A stretch of DNA of 64,000 nucleotides from JACCXG01 sp963717745 (GCA_963717745.1 CAVQXJ010000003.1:186001-250000), one strand, 5' to 3'; numbered from the stretch's first letter, positions 49,948 through 60,043 are shown. Translations and numbers: made by a program. The notes: generated by a model from the sequence alone, not told the origin.

Positions 49948-52203
49948 ATGCGCTGGCAGACTCTCGCCCGTGTGGCGATCGCCGTGTTCGTGCTGGTATT
50001 TGCCGGCATGGTGTACGTCGCCCTCCGCCGGCCCACCGCGCGGGTGGAACGGGCCACCACGCCCCGCGTCGATCAGAAGACCGTCCTCGAGCTGGGCCCG
50101 GGCACGCACCGCCGCACCGACAGCCAAGGCAAGCTGACGTTCGAGCTCAACTTCAAGAGCCAGTTCACCTATGCCGATGGCCGCACCGTGCTGCGCGACG
50201 CGGAGTTGATGGTGCCGGAAGCCAATGGGGGCACCGCCACTGTCTCTGGCGGCGAGTGGGAAGTGATCATGCCCGCCAGTGGCAGCAACCAGCCGCTTCA
50301 GACCGCGACGATTACCAAGGGCGCGAAGCTTCGCACCAGTGACGGCCTGGAAATGACCAGTGCGCAGGCCATCTACGACGAGCGGACGGGAATCATGAAC
50401 GTGCCGGGCGAGGTCCGGTTCACCAAGGGGCGGATGACCGGCACCGGCCTCGGCGCCAGCTACGACCGTGGCCGCAACGTGATCTGGCTGCTCGCCAACG
50501 CGCACATCTCGGTCACGCCGGACGAGAAGGGCCAGGGCGCGGTCGAGGCCACCGCCAAGGCCGCGGGGTTGGCGCGCAACGAGCACTACCTCAAGCTCAC
50601 CGGCGATGCGCACGTGGTCGGCGAGGGGCGCACGCTCGACGCGACCGAGCTGACGGTGCAGATGACGCCCGACGACAAGCTGATTCAGAGCATGGCGCTC
50701 AGAGGCAACAGCCGCATCACCGGCGGCGCCGGCGCGTCGGGGGCGCAGGGCATGTCCGCGCGTGATATCGACCTGACCTATGCCCCCGACGGCCGCACCA
50801 TTCAACAGTCGCACCTGGTCGAGAACGCCGTCGTTCAGATGGGCGGCGGCGCCGGCGAGCGGCGGGTGGCGGCGCGCGTCATCGATCTCACGATGAGTCC
50901 CGACGGCTCGGTCGTCACCAGTCTCAATGCCAACGAGAACGTGCAGCTCGACCTGCCGGCCGCCGCGGACGCGCCGGCGCGGCGCATCACCTCCGCGTCG
51001 CTCGTCGCGGGCGGGCCCAACGGGCTGCAGACGGCGACCTTCGCCGGCCCGGTGTCGTACAAGGAGATCAGGCCGGCGCGGCGCGGCGCACCGGCGGCGT
51101 CCGAACGCACCGCGCGCTCGCAGCGGCTGATCGTGCAGACCCAGCCCGGCCTCGGGAGTGTCGAGCAGGCCGACTTCCATGGCAGCGTGCACATCGTCGA
51201 CGGCGACACCACGGTCGAGGGACAGCGCGCCGTGCACCGGGCGGCCGAGGACTCGTTCGAGGTCACGCTGTCGCCGGGCGATCCCGGACCGCCGCCGTCG
51301 GTGAACGACGGCCGCATCATGGTCAATGCCAAGGCGATCACCGTGGGGATCACCTCCAAGCAGCTGAAGGCCGAGACCGACGTCCGAAGCTCGGTGCAAC
51401 CCAGTCGCCCACCGGCAGCGGGGAAGCCAGTCCCTCCGGCGCCGGGACGCGGCACTGCCAGCCCCGCGAGCCCGCCGCCCGGAACGGCGAGCAAGCCGGC
51501 GGACAGTGGAAAAACCCCGGCGATCATGAAGGCGGATCAGCCCGTGAACGTCACCGCGCAGCAGCTGAACTACGACGGCGCCGCCGGCGTGGCCACCTAC
51601 ACGGGAAACGCGAGGCTCTGGCAGGATCAGACCCAGATTCAGGGAGACACGATTGTCGTCGACGATCGCACCGGCAATCTGACCTCCCGGGGCCATGTCA
51701 TCACCGTGATGTTCTTCGACGACGTCGATCCGAAGACCAAGAAGAAACAACCGGTGCAGACCAGGGCCACCGCCGACGAGATGGTGTACGACGACGCGAA
51801 GCGGATCGCGACCTATACCTCGGGCAAGACCGGGAAAGCGCACATGGTCGGGACGCAGGGTGACGTCGCCGCCGAGCAGATTCGGCTGTTCCTCAAGCCT
51901 GGCGGCGGGGAGCTCGATCGCGCCGAAGCCGATCGCGACGTCGTCGTGAAGGAAAATCTGCGGACGGTCATCGGCCTGCACCTGCTGTATACGCCGGCCG
52001 ATCAGACCTATGTGATCACCGGCGCGCCGGTGGAGATTGAAGAGAAGAAAACCGCAACGGAGTGTCGAGTGAGCTACGCGACCAAGGTGACGTTCCAACG
52101 CGACGGGGAAGCCACCACCATGGAGAACAACAACGTCGCGCCGGTGAAGCTTCGCCAGTGCGTCACGGTCGGGCCGGGAGCGCCGACCCCGCCCAAATTC
52201 TGA
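49948..52203 (+). CDS. LptC-LptA fusion, LPS transport bridge protein
   Basis: A 751-residue intact protein. One membrane helix (residues about 9-27, VAIAVFVLVFAGMVYVAL) leads to an LptC-like beta-jellyroll (LRTSDGLEMTSAQAIYDERTGIMNVPGEVRF) and further OstA-like repeats. A Pro/Ala/Gly-rich linker (about residues 488-525) precedes a C-terminal LptA domain (VNVTAQQLNYDGAAGVATYTGNARLWQ, IVVDDRTGNLTSRGHV). In Enterobacteria LptC and LptA are separate; here one chain could carry LPS from the inner membrane across the periplasm. Its TGA abuts the lptB ATG, so the pairing is firm. Confidence 0.85.
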   Translation: MRWQTLARVAIAVFVLVFAGMVYVALRRPTARVERATTPRVDQKTVLELGPGTHRRTDSQGKLTFELNFKSQFTYADGRTVLRDAELMVPEANGGTATVSGGEWEVIMPASGSNQPLQTATITKGAKLRTSDGLEMTSAQAIYDERTGIMNVPGEVRFTKGRMTGTGLGASYDRGRNVIWLLANAHISVTPDEKGQGAVEATAKAAGLARNEHYLKLTGDAHVVGEGRTLDATELTVQMTPDDKLIQSMALRGNSRITGGAGASGAQGMSARDIDLTYAPDGRTIQQSHLVENAVVQMGGGAGERRVAARVIDLTMSPDGSVVTSLNANENVQLDLPAAADAPARRITSASLVAGGPNGLQTATFAGPVSYKEIRPARRGAPAASERTARSQRLIVQTQPGLGSVEQADFHGSVHIVDGDTTVEGQRAVHRAAEDSFEVTLSPGDPGPPPSVNDGRIMVNAKAITVGITSKQLKAETDVRSSVQPSRPPAAGKPVPPAPGRGTASPASPPPGTASKPADSGKTPAIMKADQPVNVTAQQLNYDGAAGVATYTGNARLWQDQTQIQGDTIVVDDRTGNLTSRGHVITVMFFDDVDPKTKKKQPVQTRATADEMVYDDAKRIATYTSGKTGKAHMVGTQGDVAAEQIRLFLKPGGGELDRAEADRDVVVKENLRTVIGLHLLYTPADQTYVITGAPVEIEEKKTATECRVSYATKVTFQRDGEATTMENNNVAPVKLRQCVTVGPGAPTPPKF

Positions 52204-52931
52204 ATGGCGATCCTTCGAACCGAAGACCTCACCAAGTCGTACAGCGGCCGCACCGTGGTGCGAGGCGTCAGCCTTGAAATCTCGTCCGGGCGAGGTGGTC
52301 GGCCTGCTCGGACCGAACGGCGCCGGCAAGACCACCACCTTCTCGATGGTGGTCGGTCTGGTCTCGCCCGACTCGGGCCGGGTGCTGCTCGAAGGCAACG
52401 ACATCACCTCCGATCCGATGTACATCCGGGCCCGGCGCGGCATCGGCTACCTGCCGCAGGAAGCCGTCGATCTTCCGCGGGCTGACCGTCGAACAGAACC
52501 TGCTCGCGATCCTCGAAACCCTCGATCTGGATTCGACGACCCGCTACCGCCGCATGCGCGAGCTGCTGGCCGAGCTCGGGCTCACGCCGCTCGCCAAGTC
52601 CCCGGCCTACACCTTGTCGGGAGGCGAGCGGCGGCGGGTCGAGATCACCCGCGCGCTGGTCATGTCACCGCAGTTCATGCTGCTCGACGAGCCGTTCGCG
52701 GGCATCGATCCGATCGCCGTGACCGACATCCAGAAGATCATCTTCCACCTCAAGTCGCGCGGCATCGGCGTGCTCATCACCGACCACAACGTGCGAGAAA
52801 CGCTGCGCATCACCGACCGTGCCTACATCGTCCACGACGGCGTGATCTTCGGCAGCGGCACCCCGGAAAGCCTGGCTGCGGACGAGAAGGTGAAGAGGAT
52901 TTACCTCGGCGCCGAGTTCCGATTGGACTAA
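52204..52931 (+). CDS. lptB: LPS export ABC transporter ATPase LptB (two frameshifts)
   Basis: About 241 residues. Walker A LLGPNGAGKTTTF, Q-loop YLPQEA, signature LSGGERRRVEITRAL, Walker B FMLLDEPFAGIDPIAV and H-loop LITDHNV are all present. Shifts near 52280 (before RPGEVVGL) and 52473 (before IFRGLTVEQNLLAIL). It drives LPS extraction with LptFG, which are not in the window. rpoN follows 31 bp downstream, the classic order. Confidence 0.96.
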
Positions 52932-52962
52932 GATTGTCGAGGCGGGCGACCTAAACGGATCC

Positions 52963-54406
52963 ATGGCAATTTCGCAGAAACTACACACAAAACTCGTTCA
53001 GAAGCTCATTCTGACGCCATCGCTGCAGCAGGCGATCAAGCTGCTGCCGATGTCCACGCTCGAGCTTGCCGATCTTCTGAACCAGGAGATGGTGGAGAAC
53101 CCGCTGCTCGAGGAAGTGCCGACCGAAGAACTGCAGCCCGCCGCCGATCAGCAGCAGCCGGAAAAGCAGGAAGCGAAAGCCGGCGGTCGAGAAACCGGAC
53201 ACCTGGGACGACGCCGACTACGACTACTTCTTCGGCGACTATCTCGACGACGGCTATCGATCGCGGACCCCGTCGGAAGTCAAGGAACTGCCGCCGATCG
53301 AGAACACGCTGTCGTCGGCGGCGTCGCTCTCCGACCATCTGCTCTGGCAGCTGACGCATGCAGACGGAGGACGAAGCGGTCAAGGAGATCGGCGGCGCGA
53401 TCATCGGCAACCTCGACGACGACGGCTACCTGGTTGCCTCGGTGGAAGAGATTGCCGCGATGGGGGAGTGGCCGGTCGCGGAGGTCGAGAAGGCGCTGCA
53501 GCACGTGCAGACGTTCGACCCGATCGGCGTCGCCGCCCGCGATCTCCAGGAGTGCCTGTGGCTGCAGCTTCGCCACCTCGGGCTCGAAGGCACGCCGTCC
53601 GAGAAGATCGTCACCGAGCACCTGCGCCTGCTGCAGAACCATCAGGTCCCCGAGATCGCCCGCAAGCTCGGGATGCCGATCGAGGAACTGAAGCAGCACA
53701 TCGAGATCATCCGCAACCTCGATCCGAAGCCGGGCAGCCGCTACAACCCGCTCGCAGTCGCAGTACGTGATTCCCGACGTCTACGTGGTCAAGGTCGAGG
53801 ATCAGTACGTCGCGATGCTCAACGAAGAAGGGCTTCCGCAGCTGCGCATCAGCCCGGTCTACCGCCGGCTGCTCGACAAGAGCGGCCAGACCGGCACCGA
53901 GGAAGCGGGCGAGACGCGCGCCTACGTGAAGGACAAGTTCCGCTCGGCGCTCTGGCTGATCAAGTCGGTCGACCAGCGCCAGAAGACCATCCACAAGGTC
54001 GCGACCAGCATCATCAACTTCCAGCGCGAGTTCCTCGATCAGGGCATCGAGTACCTGCGGCCGCTGGTCCTGCGCGACGTCGCCAACGACATCGGGATGC
54101 ACGAGTCGACGGTCAGCCGGGTGGTGAACAACAAGTACATGCACACGCCGCAAGGGCGTGTTCGAGATGAAGTACTTCTTCCACAGCGGCATCAGCAGCT
54201 CGTACGGCGAGAGCGTCTCGTCGGTGACGATCAAGCAGCGCATCCGGAAGATCATCGAGAACGAAGATCCGCGCAAGCCGCTGAGCGATTCGAAGATCGT
54301 CAGCATCCTGCAGAAGGAAGGCTTGATGCTGGCGCGGCGCACCATCGCGAAGTACCGCGAGGAGCTGAAGATTCCCACCTCGAACCAGCGAAAGGTGCTC
54401 TTCTAG
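52963..54406 (+). CDS. rpoN: RNA polymerase sigma-54 factor (about five frameshifts)
   Basis: About 480 residues. Region I is Gln/Leu-rich (QKLILTPSLQQAIKLLPMSTLELADLL), region II acidic (DTWDDADYDYFFGDYLDD), and region III carries the core-binding part, the helix-turn-helix (VANDIGMHESTVSRVVNNKYM) and the RpoN box ARRTIAKYREEL. Shifts near 53190, 53357, 53757 and 54152, and possibly one more. It serves promoters of the -24/-12 type opened by AAA+ activators such as the one at 20749-23660. Confidence 0.96.
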
Positions 54407-54433
54407 CAGCAGCTGAGCTGCAGCTGTCATGAC

Positions 54434-54996
54434 ATGCGACTCGACATCACCGGCCGGCACGTCGACATCACTCCGGCGCTCCGGCAGCTCATCGACGAGC
54501 GCCTCGGCCAGGGTCGAGCGTCTCCTCAACGACAGCGCCGTGTCCGCCACGGTCATCCTGACCAACGAAAAGTACCGCCACCGGACCGAGATCATCGTCC
54601 ATGCGCGCGGGCGACCACATCCTGCGCGGCCAGGGCGAGGGCAACGCGTGGCCGCTCTCGATCCGTCAGGCGGTCGAGAAGGTCGAGCAGCAGGCCCAGA
54701 AGGTCAAGGGCAAGTGGGCGCGAGCGGAAGCGGAACGGCACCCGCCGCGTGCCCGCACCGTCCGCGCCGCGGCGGCGATTCGTCCGCCGCGAGCCGAGCG
54801 CGCCGAGCCCCAGGCGCCCGCGGGTGATTCGCGCCACTCGCTATGCGGTCAAGCCGATGTCGGTCGAGGACGCGGCGCTGCGAATCGAGGACAGCGCCGA
54901 GCCGTTCATCGTCTTCCGCAACGCCGAGTCGTCGACGCCGTCAGCATCGTCTACCGGCGCAAGGATGGGCAGCTCGGCCTGATCGAGCCGGACTGA
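54434..54996 (+). CDS. hpf: Ribosome hibernation promoting factor, long form (about five frameshifts)
   Basis: About 185 residues. The N-terminal domain reads RLDITGRHVDITPALRQLIDERL, AVSATVILTNEKYRHRTEIIVHA and LSIRQAVEKVEQQAQKVKGKW; a linker follows and the C-terminal dimerising domain is VKPMSVEDAALRIEDSAEPFIVFRNAES with a final VSIVYRRKDGQLGLIEPD. Long HPF forms 100S ribosomes alone. Shifts near 54515, 54607, 54720, 54830 and 54935. Position after rpoN is the usual one. Confidence 0.92.
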
Positions 54997-55036
54997 CGGA
55001 GGGACCGCAGGTCCATCTCCTGTCGGTGGCGCTCAA

Positions 55037-56031
55037 ATGACTGCTCCCACTCGACCTGCCGGCGTCACCGTCGCGATGATGCTCGATGAGCTGGGCGCCG
55101 GCTCCGCCGCCGGACTCCACGTCGAGCTGCTGGCGGGCGCGGCCGGGCTGTCACGCCGGATCACCAATCCCTACCCTCAGAAGACCGGCCTGGCGCTATC
55201 GGGCTTCGACGCCTGCCTGCGCGGCGGCCGCGTGCTGGTGTTCGGCGAGAGCGAGATTCGGTACCTCGAATCGCTCGACGCCGCTGCCCGCGACGCGACC
55301 CTGCGCCGGCTCTATTCGCACGACATCCCGGCATCCTCATAACCCAGGGATTCGAGCCGCCGCCCGAGCTTGTCCGAGATCGCCGATCGGACGCAAGGTG
55401 CCGCTGCTGCGAACGCGCGAACGGCACACCGCACGCGATGTCGCGGCTCGGCGGCGGTCCTCGACAACCTGCTGGCGCCGCGCGCATCACGCTGCACGGC
55501 GTGCTGATGGATATCCTGGGCTTGGGCGTGCTGGTGATCGGGGAGAGCGGCATCGGCAAGAGCGAGTGCGCGCTCGATCTCGTCGTCCGCGGCCATCGGC
55601 TGGTGGCCGACGATGCGGTGGAGCTGCGGTGCCGCGCCGAGTCGTTCGTGCTCGGCAACTGTCCGGAGCTGACCCGCCATCACATGGAGATCCGCGGGCT
55701 CGGCCTGATCAACATCCAGGATCTGTTCGGCGTCGCCTCGACGCGCACGTCCAAGCGGGTCGAGCTGGTCGTCCAGCTCGAACGATGGGAGCCGGGCCGC
55801 GAATACGATCGACTCGGACTGGACGACGCGCGGTACGACGTGCTCGGCGTGCTGATTCCGATGATCCGGATGCCGGTGGCGCCGGGCCGCAACGTCGCGA
55901 TCCTGGTGGAAGTCGCGGCGCGCAATCAACTGCTGCGGGCGCGCGGCGCGCACGCCGCGCGGATGCTGGTCGATCGGCTGACCCGGCACATGGAAGCCGG
56001 CGCCGGCCTCGATCAGGGAGAGGACCTGTGA
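55037..56031 (+). CDS. hprK: HPr kinase/phosphorylase (frameshifts in the middle)
   Basis: About 330 residues. The N-terminal domain (AAGLSRRITNPYPQKTGLALSGF, GRVLVFGESEIRYLESL) is followed by a disturbed stretch 55330-55480 with at least two shifts, then the kinase domain with HGVLMDILGLGVLVIGESGIGKS (P-loop), ADDAVELRC and the family signature EIRGLGLINIQDLFG. It phosphorylates Ser46 of HPr, encoded at 57499. Its TGA overlaps the GTG of rapZ. Confidence 0.95.
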
Positions 56032-56966
56032 AGGCGGGAGGACGGCCGGTAAAGCGCGAGAAGCGGCACGCCGCCCGGCGCGCCGCGCGAACCGCGGTGA
56101 GCTCGCGCTTCGTGGTGCTGACCGGCGTCTCGGGATCGGGCAAGTCGCAGGCGATGCGCGCGCTCGAGGACCTCGGCTACTTCTGCGTCGACAACCTGCC
56201 GGTGATGCTGCTGCCGATGCTCGCGGAGCTGACCCTGCGCGCCGGCACCGAGATCGCGCGGGCGGCGGTGGTCGTCGACGTCCGGGAAGGGCGCATGCTC
56301 GAGGAGTTTCCCGGGAATCTACCGCAAGCTGAAGGCGATGCGCGGGCTCGATCCGGTGCTGATCTTCCTCGACGCCGCCGAGCCGACGCTGGTCCGCCGC
56401 TTCAGCGAGACGCGGCGGCCGCATCCGCTGGCGCCGGATCGATCGGCACTCGAAGGCATCCGCGAAGAGCGGCGCGCGATGGCGGCGATCCGCCGCATGG
56501 CCGACCACATCGTCGACACCTCGGAGATGACCGTCCACGAGCTGCGTCACGTCTTCACCGGCGTGGCCAGCGGCCGGGCGCCCGGCGCTCAGCTGGTGGT
56601 GACGATCCTGAGCTTCGGATTCAAGCACGGGATCCCGGTCGATTCGGATCTGCTGTTCGACGTGCGGTTCCTGCCGAACCCGCACTTCGTGCCCGAGCTG
56701 CGGCCGCACACCGGCCGGGACCGCAGGTGCTCGAGTACCTCGACCGCGCCGAGGCCACGCACGAGTTCCTCGGGCACACGCTCAACCTGCTGAAGTTCCT
56801 CGTGCCGCAGTATGTCGCCGAGGGAAAGTCGTACCTGACGATCGGCATCGGCTGCACCGGCGGCCGGCACCGCTCGGTGGCGATCGCGGAAGCGTTGAAG
56901 AAAGGCCTGGCGGGAATGCAGGGGGTGCGCGTGCGCGTGAAGCATCGGGACATCGGCAATGAATAG
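56028..56966 (+). CDS. rapZ: RapZ-like nucleotide-binding protein (two frameshifts)
   Basis: About 312 residues with a basic N-terminal extension (VKREKRHAARRAARTA). P-loop VVLTGVSGSGKSQAM, DLGYFCVDNLP, ETRRPHPLAP, SFGFKHGIPVDSDLLFDVRFLPNP and the C-terminal IGIGCTGGRHRSVAIAEAL are diagnostic. In E. coli RapZ adapts RNase E to GlmZ sRNA; in organisms with HprK the role is less clear. Shifts near 56320 and 56725. Start GTG 56028 within the hprK stop. Confidence 0.94.
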   Translation: MKAGGRPVKREKRHAARRAARTAVSSRFVVLTGVSGSGKSQAMRALEDLGYFCVDNLPVMLLPMLAELTLRAGTEIARAAVVVDVREGRMLEEFPGNLPQAEGDARARSGADLPRRRRADAGPPLQRDAAAASAGAGSIGTRRHPRRAARDGGDPPHGRPHRRHLGDDRPRAASRLHRRGQRPGARRSAGGDDPELRIQARDPGRFGSAVRRAVPAEPALRARAAAAHRPGPQVLEYLDRAEATHEFLGHTLNLLKFLVPQYVAEGKSYLTIGIGCTGGRHRSVAIAEALKKGLAGMQGVRVRVKHRDIGNE

Positions 56967-56974
56967 GAAAAAAA

Positions 56975-57009
56975 CCGCGGGTTCGCGGTTCGGAGGTTCG
57001 CGGGTTCGC
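56975..57009. repeat. GGGTTCGCGGTTCG unit array (single arm)
   Basis: The array begins ccgcgggttcgcggttcg, identical over 18 bases to the start of the inverted repeat at 12348, 44 kb away. Here no opposite arm follows; instead a small hairpin ccgcc-ttca-ggcgg lies near 57027-57040. The array sits between rapZ and the EIIA gene. Confidence 0.65.
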
Positions 57010-57062
57010 AAGCTCGTGTGGCTGCCGCCTTCAGGCGGAACAACAGGGAAGGATCGCCTCCG

Positions 57063-57502
57063 ATGAAGCTCGGCGTGGTCGTCGTCACGCACGGGCAGCT
57101 CGCGACCGAGCTGGTGAACTCGGCGGAGATGATCGTCGGCGACCTGCCGCATTTCACCGCGGTGTCGATCGGGTGGCACGAGGACGTGGACCACGCCCGC
57201 GAGGAGATCGGGCGGGCGATCGAGCGGGTGCGGATGTCGCTCGGCAGGGCGAGGGAGGCGCTGATGCGCCGGCGCCGGTGCTGGTCCTTACGGACATGTT
57301 CGGCGGCACGCCGGCGAACCTCGCGGTCACGTTCGTCGTCCCCCAGGTCGAGGTGATCACCGGCGTCAACCTGCCGATGCTGATCAAGCTGGCGCGGCCG
57401 CAGCCGGGCATGGACCTTCAGGCGCTGGCGCGCGAAATGCGCGAGCACGGACGGAACGCGATCTGGGTCGCGTCGGAGCTGCTCGGGGGGCAGAAGCCAT
57501 GA
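57063..57502 (+). CDS. PTS EIIA component, mannose family (frameshifted)
   Basis: About 145 residues of the EIIA-Man fold. The phosphorylated His is His10 in GVVVVTHGQLATELV, and the second half reads VLVLTDMFGGTPANLAVTF and EVITGVNLPMLIKLA. One or more shifts lie in 57235-57290. No EIIB, EIIC or EIID gene is in the window, so it is likely a regulatory output of the phosphorelay rather than a sugar importer. Its TGA overlaps the ptsH ATG. Confidence 0.9.
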
Positions 57503-57776
57503 CGGTCGTGCGCGGTCACGATCACCAACCCGCTCGGCATGCACGCCCGCGCCGCCGCGCGGTTCGTGCATACGGCCAGCGCGTTTCAGACGCCGGGTCC
57601 GGGTGGCGCGCGGCACGCAGGAAATGGACGGCAAGAGCATCATGGGGCTGCTGCTGCTGGCGGCGGCGCAGGGCACCAGCGTGACCCTCAGCGCCGACGG
57701 GGTCGACGAGATCGACGCGATCGCCACGCTGCGCGCGCTGGTCGAGCGCGGATTCGACGAGGCACCGTGCATCTGA
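57499..57776 (+). CDS. ptsH: Phosphocarrier protein HPr (two frameshifts)
   Basis: About 91 residues. Removing one G after cgc (near 57513) and one C near 57592 gives NPLGMHARAAARF with the phospho-His exactly at residue 15, and MDGKSIMGLLLLAA with the regulatory Ser at residue 46, the canonical numbers. His15 is phosphorylated by enzyme I and Ser46 by HprK, both encoded nearby. The stop at 57774-57776 overlaps the start of ptsI by 9 bp. Confidence 0.93.
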
Positions 57777-59511
57777 AGGGACTCGGCGTCTCACCGGGTA
57801 TCGGCATCGGCCGGGCGCTGGTGCTGAAGCGCAGCACCCGCGAGCTGCGCTTCCAGCGTGCCGCCGGCGCTGGTCGCCGCGCGAGCTCGAGCGGCTCGAA
57901 GCTGCGCGCGGACCCGATCGCGCGCAGCAGATCGAGCAGATCAAGAAGCGGATCGCCGAGTCCGACGGCGCCGACCACGCCTACCTGTTCGACGCCCAGC
58001 TGCTGATGCTCGACGATCCGATGCTGATCGATCGCGCCGCGGCGATCGTCCGCGACGAGCGGCTCAACGCCGAGTCCGCGCTCCAGCGATGCGCTCGAGC
58101 AGATTCGGCGCCTTCTTCGACCAGCGCCGAGGATCCGTACCTGCGCGAGCGCAAGGGAGACGTCGCCGACGTCGTCGGCCGGCTGTGCATGAACCTGCGC
58201 GCCACCGGTGACGCCGCCGATCCGTTCAAAGGGCTCGACGGACCGATGGTGCTGGTCGCCGACGAAGTCACGCCGTCGGTGATCGCGCAGCTCGACTGGT
58301 CGATGCTCGCGGCGCTGGTGACCGACGCGGGCAGCTGGACCCACCACACGGCGATCCTCGCGCGGTCGCTGCACATTCCCGCGGTCGCCGGGCTCCACAA
58401 CGCCAGCGTCGGTGATTCTGCCGGGCGCGAACGTCGCCGTCGACGGCTCATCGGGCGAGGTCATCGTCGACCCCGACGAGCAGACCTTGACGCAGGTCGC
58501 CGCCCGCCGCCGCCGGCGCGAGGCCTACGAGCAGTCGCTCGACGAGTACCGGGGGCTGCCGGCGGTCACCCAGGACGGCGTCGCCATCCGGCTCGAAGCC
58601 AACATCGAAGCGCCAGACGATGCGGCCCGGGCGTTCGAGCGGGGCGCGGAAGGCATCGGATTGTTCCGCTCCGAGTTTCTGCTGGCCAGCGCCGGTCAAG
58701 GCGCGCTCGCCGAAGAGGCGCAGTACGCTGCCTATCGCCGCCTGATCGAAGCGGCCGGCGGCCGCCGCGTGACCGTCCGCACCTTCGACGTCAGCGAGCC
58801 GCAGCTGCCGATCGAGCACGCGGGAGTCGAAGGCACGCGAGCGCCGCTCGGGCTGCGCGGGATCCGGCTGAGCCTGGCGCTCGACGAGATCTTCCAGGCG
58901 CAGCTGCGGGCGCTGCTCCGGGCCGCGCGCCATGGCCCGCTGCGGATCATGTTTCCGTTCGTCTCCGGCGTGAACGAGCTGCGCGCGGCGCGCGCCGCGG
59001 TCCGGCAGGCCGCCGATACGCTGCGCTGAGCGCGGCATTCCCGTTCCCGCACGTCCCGATCGGCGTGATGATCGAAGTCCCATCGGCGGCGCTGACCGCC
59101 GACCTCCTCGCCGCGGACGCCGAGTTCTTCAGCATCGGCACCAACGATCTGATCCAGTACTGCCTGGCGGTCGACCGGACCGACGACCGGGTGTCGCGGC
59201 TCTACGAACCGCTGCACCCGGCGATCCTGCGCATGATCAGGCTGGTGGTCCGCGCGGCGCGCCGGCAGGGGATTCCGGTGGCGGTCTGCGGCGAGATGGC
59301 CGCCGACCCCGCCTTGCTGACGCTGCTGGTCGGCCTCGGTCTGACCGAGTTCAGCATGGCCCCGACCGCGATCCCGGTCGCCAAACAGCTGCTCCGCGGC
59401 GTCAGCGCCGCGGAAGCGCGCCGCGCCGCCGGACGCGCCCTCAAGGCCGGCACGCCGGCCGACGTCGAGAAAGCTCTTTCCGAAATCTTCGCACCGCAGG
59501 AGAAGCGGTGA
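57768..59511 (+). CDS. ptsI: PTS enzyme I (about five frameshifts)
   Basis: About 580 residues. It passes phosphate from PEP to HPr. It opens LKGLGVSPGIGIGRALVL; the phospho-His domain has DAGSWTHHTAILARSLHIPAV in place of the usual GGxTSHxAI; the PEP-binding barrel has AEGIGLFRSEFL, RTFDVSEPQ (for the usual RTLDxGxD), GLRGIRLSL, IMFPFVSGVNEL and GTNDLIQYCLAVDR, with the active Cys in VAVCGEMAADP. Shifts near 57865, 57900, 58088, 58415 and 59028. Start GTG 57768. The RTFDVSEPQ and THH variants suggest a divergent regulatory enzyme I. Confidence 0.93.
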
Positions 59512-59527
59512 CAGAAACGAGACGATC

Positions 59528-59869
59528 ATGAACCGCGTAGAGAAGCCCTGGGGTTACGAGCTGCACTGGGCGAAGACCGATCGATACGTCGGCAAGCTGA
59601 TTCACGTGAACGCCGGCCACGCCCTCAGCCTCCAGTACCACAACCAGAAAGACGAGACGATCTTCCTCTGGTCCGGCCGGATGCTCTTCGAAATCAAGGA
59701 AGGCGAAGAGCTGGTCCAGCGCGAAATGAAGCCGGGCGAGGCGGTCCACATCACGCCGCCGACAGTGCACCGCATGACCGCCATCGAGGACTGCGACATC
59801 TTCGAGGTCTCGACCCCCGAGCTCGACGACGTGGTGCGCCTCGAGGATCGGTACGGACGCCGGACCTAG
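59528..59869 (+). CDS. Cupin protein, mannose-6-phosphate isomerase type II-like
   Basis: A 113-residue single cupin. EKPWGYELHW and VGKLIHVNAGHALSLQYHNQKDETIFLWSG resemble the C-terminal isomerase part of bifunctional mannose-1-phosphate guanylyltransferases; metal ligands are in LQYHNQKDE and TPPTVHRM. It lacks the guanylyltransferase domain. It may isomerise a sugar phosphate or be a small sugar-binding cupin. It starts 16 bp after ptsI and seems cotranscribed; intact. Confidence 0.82.
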   Translation: MNRVEKPWGYELHWAKTDRYVGKLIHVNAGHALSLQYHNQKDETIFLWSGRMLFEIKEGEELVQREMKPGEAVHITPPTVHRMTAIEDCDIFEVSTPELDDVVRLEDRYGRRT

Positions 59870-59901
59870 GGCGAGCGGGCTGATGAAAACCCCCGCGTGT
59901 C

Positions 59902-59931
59902 AAGGGAGAAGGGAGAAGGCAAAAGGGAGAA
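59902..59931. repeat. Purine-rich AAGGGAGA unit array
   Basis: Three to four copies of aagggaga-like units follow the cupin gene. The unit is the same as in the inverted repeat before mutS (30927-30934), but no complementary arm is seen here. The surrounding gap 59870-60113 has no gene. Confidence 0.5.
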
Positions 59932-60043
59932 CCCACGGCCGGAGTCCAGTGACATTCGGACGGCGGTAGGCGGGCAGAATCTCGCATCTCCAACACGCGT
60001 CAGCGTTGCAGATTCCTCGTACTTCCACGGACAGGAATACCGT

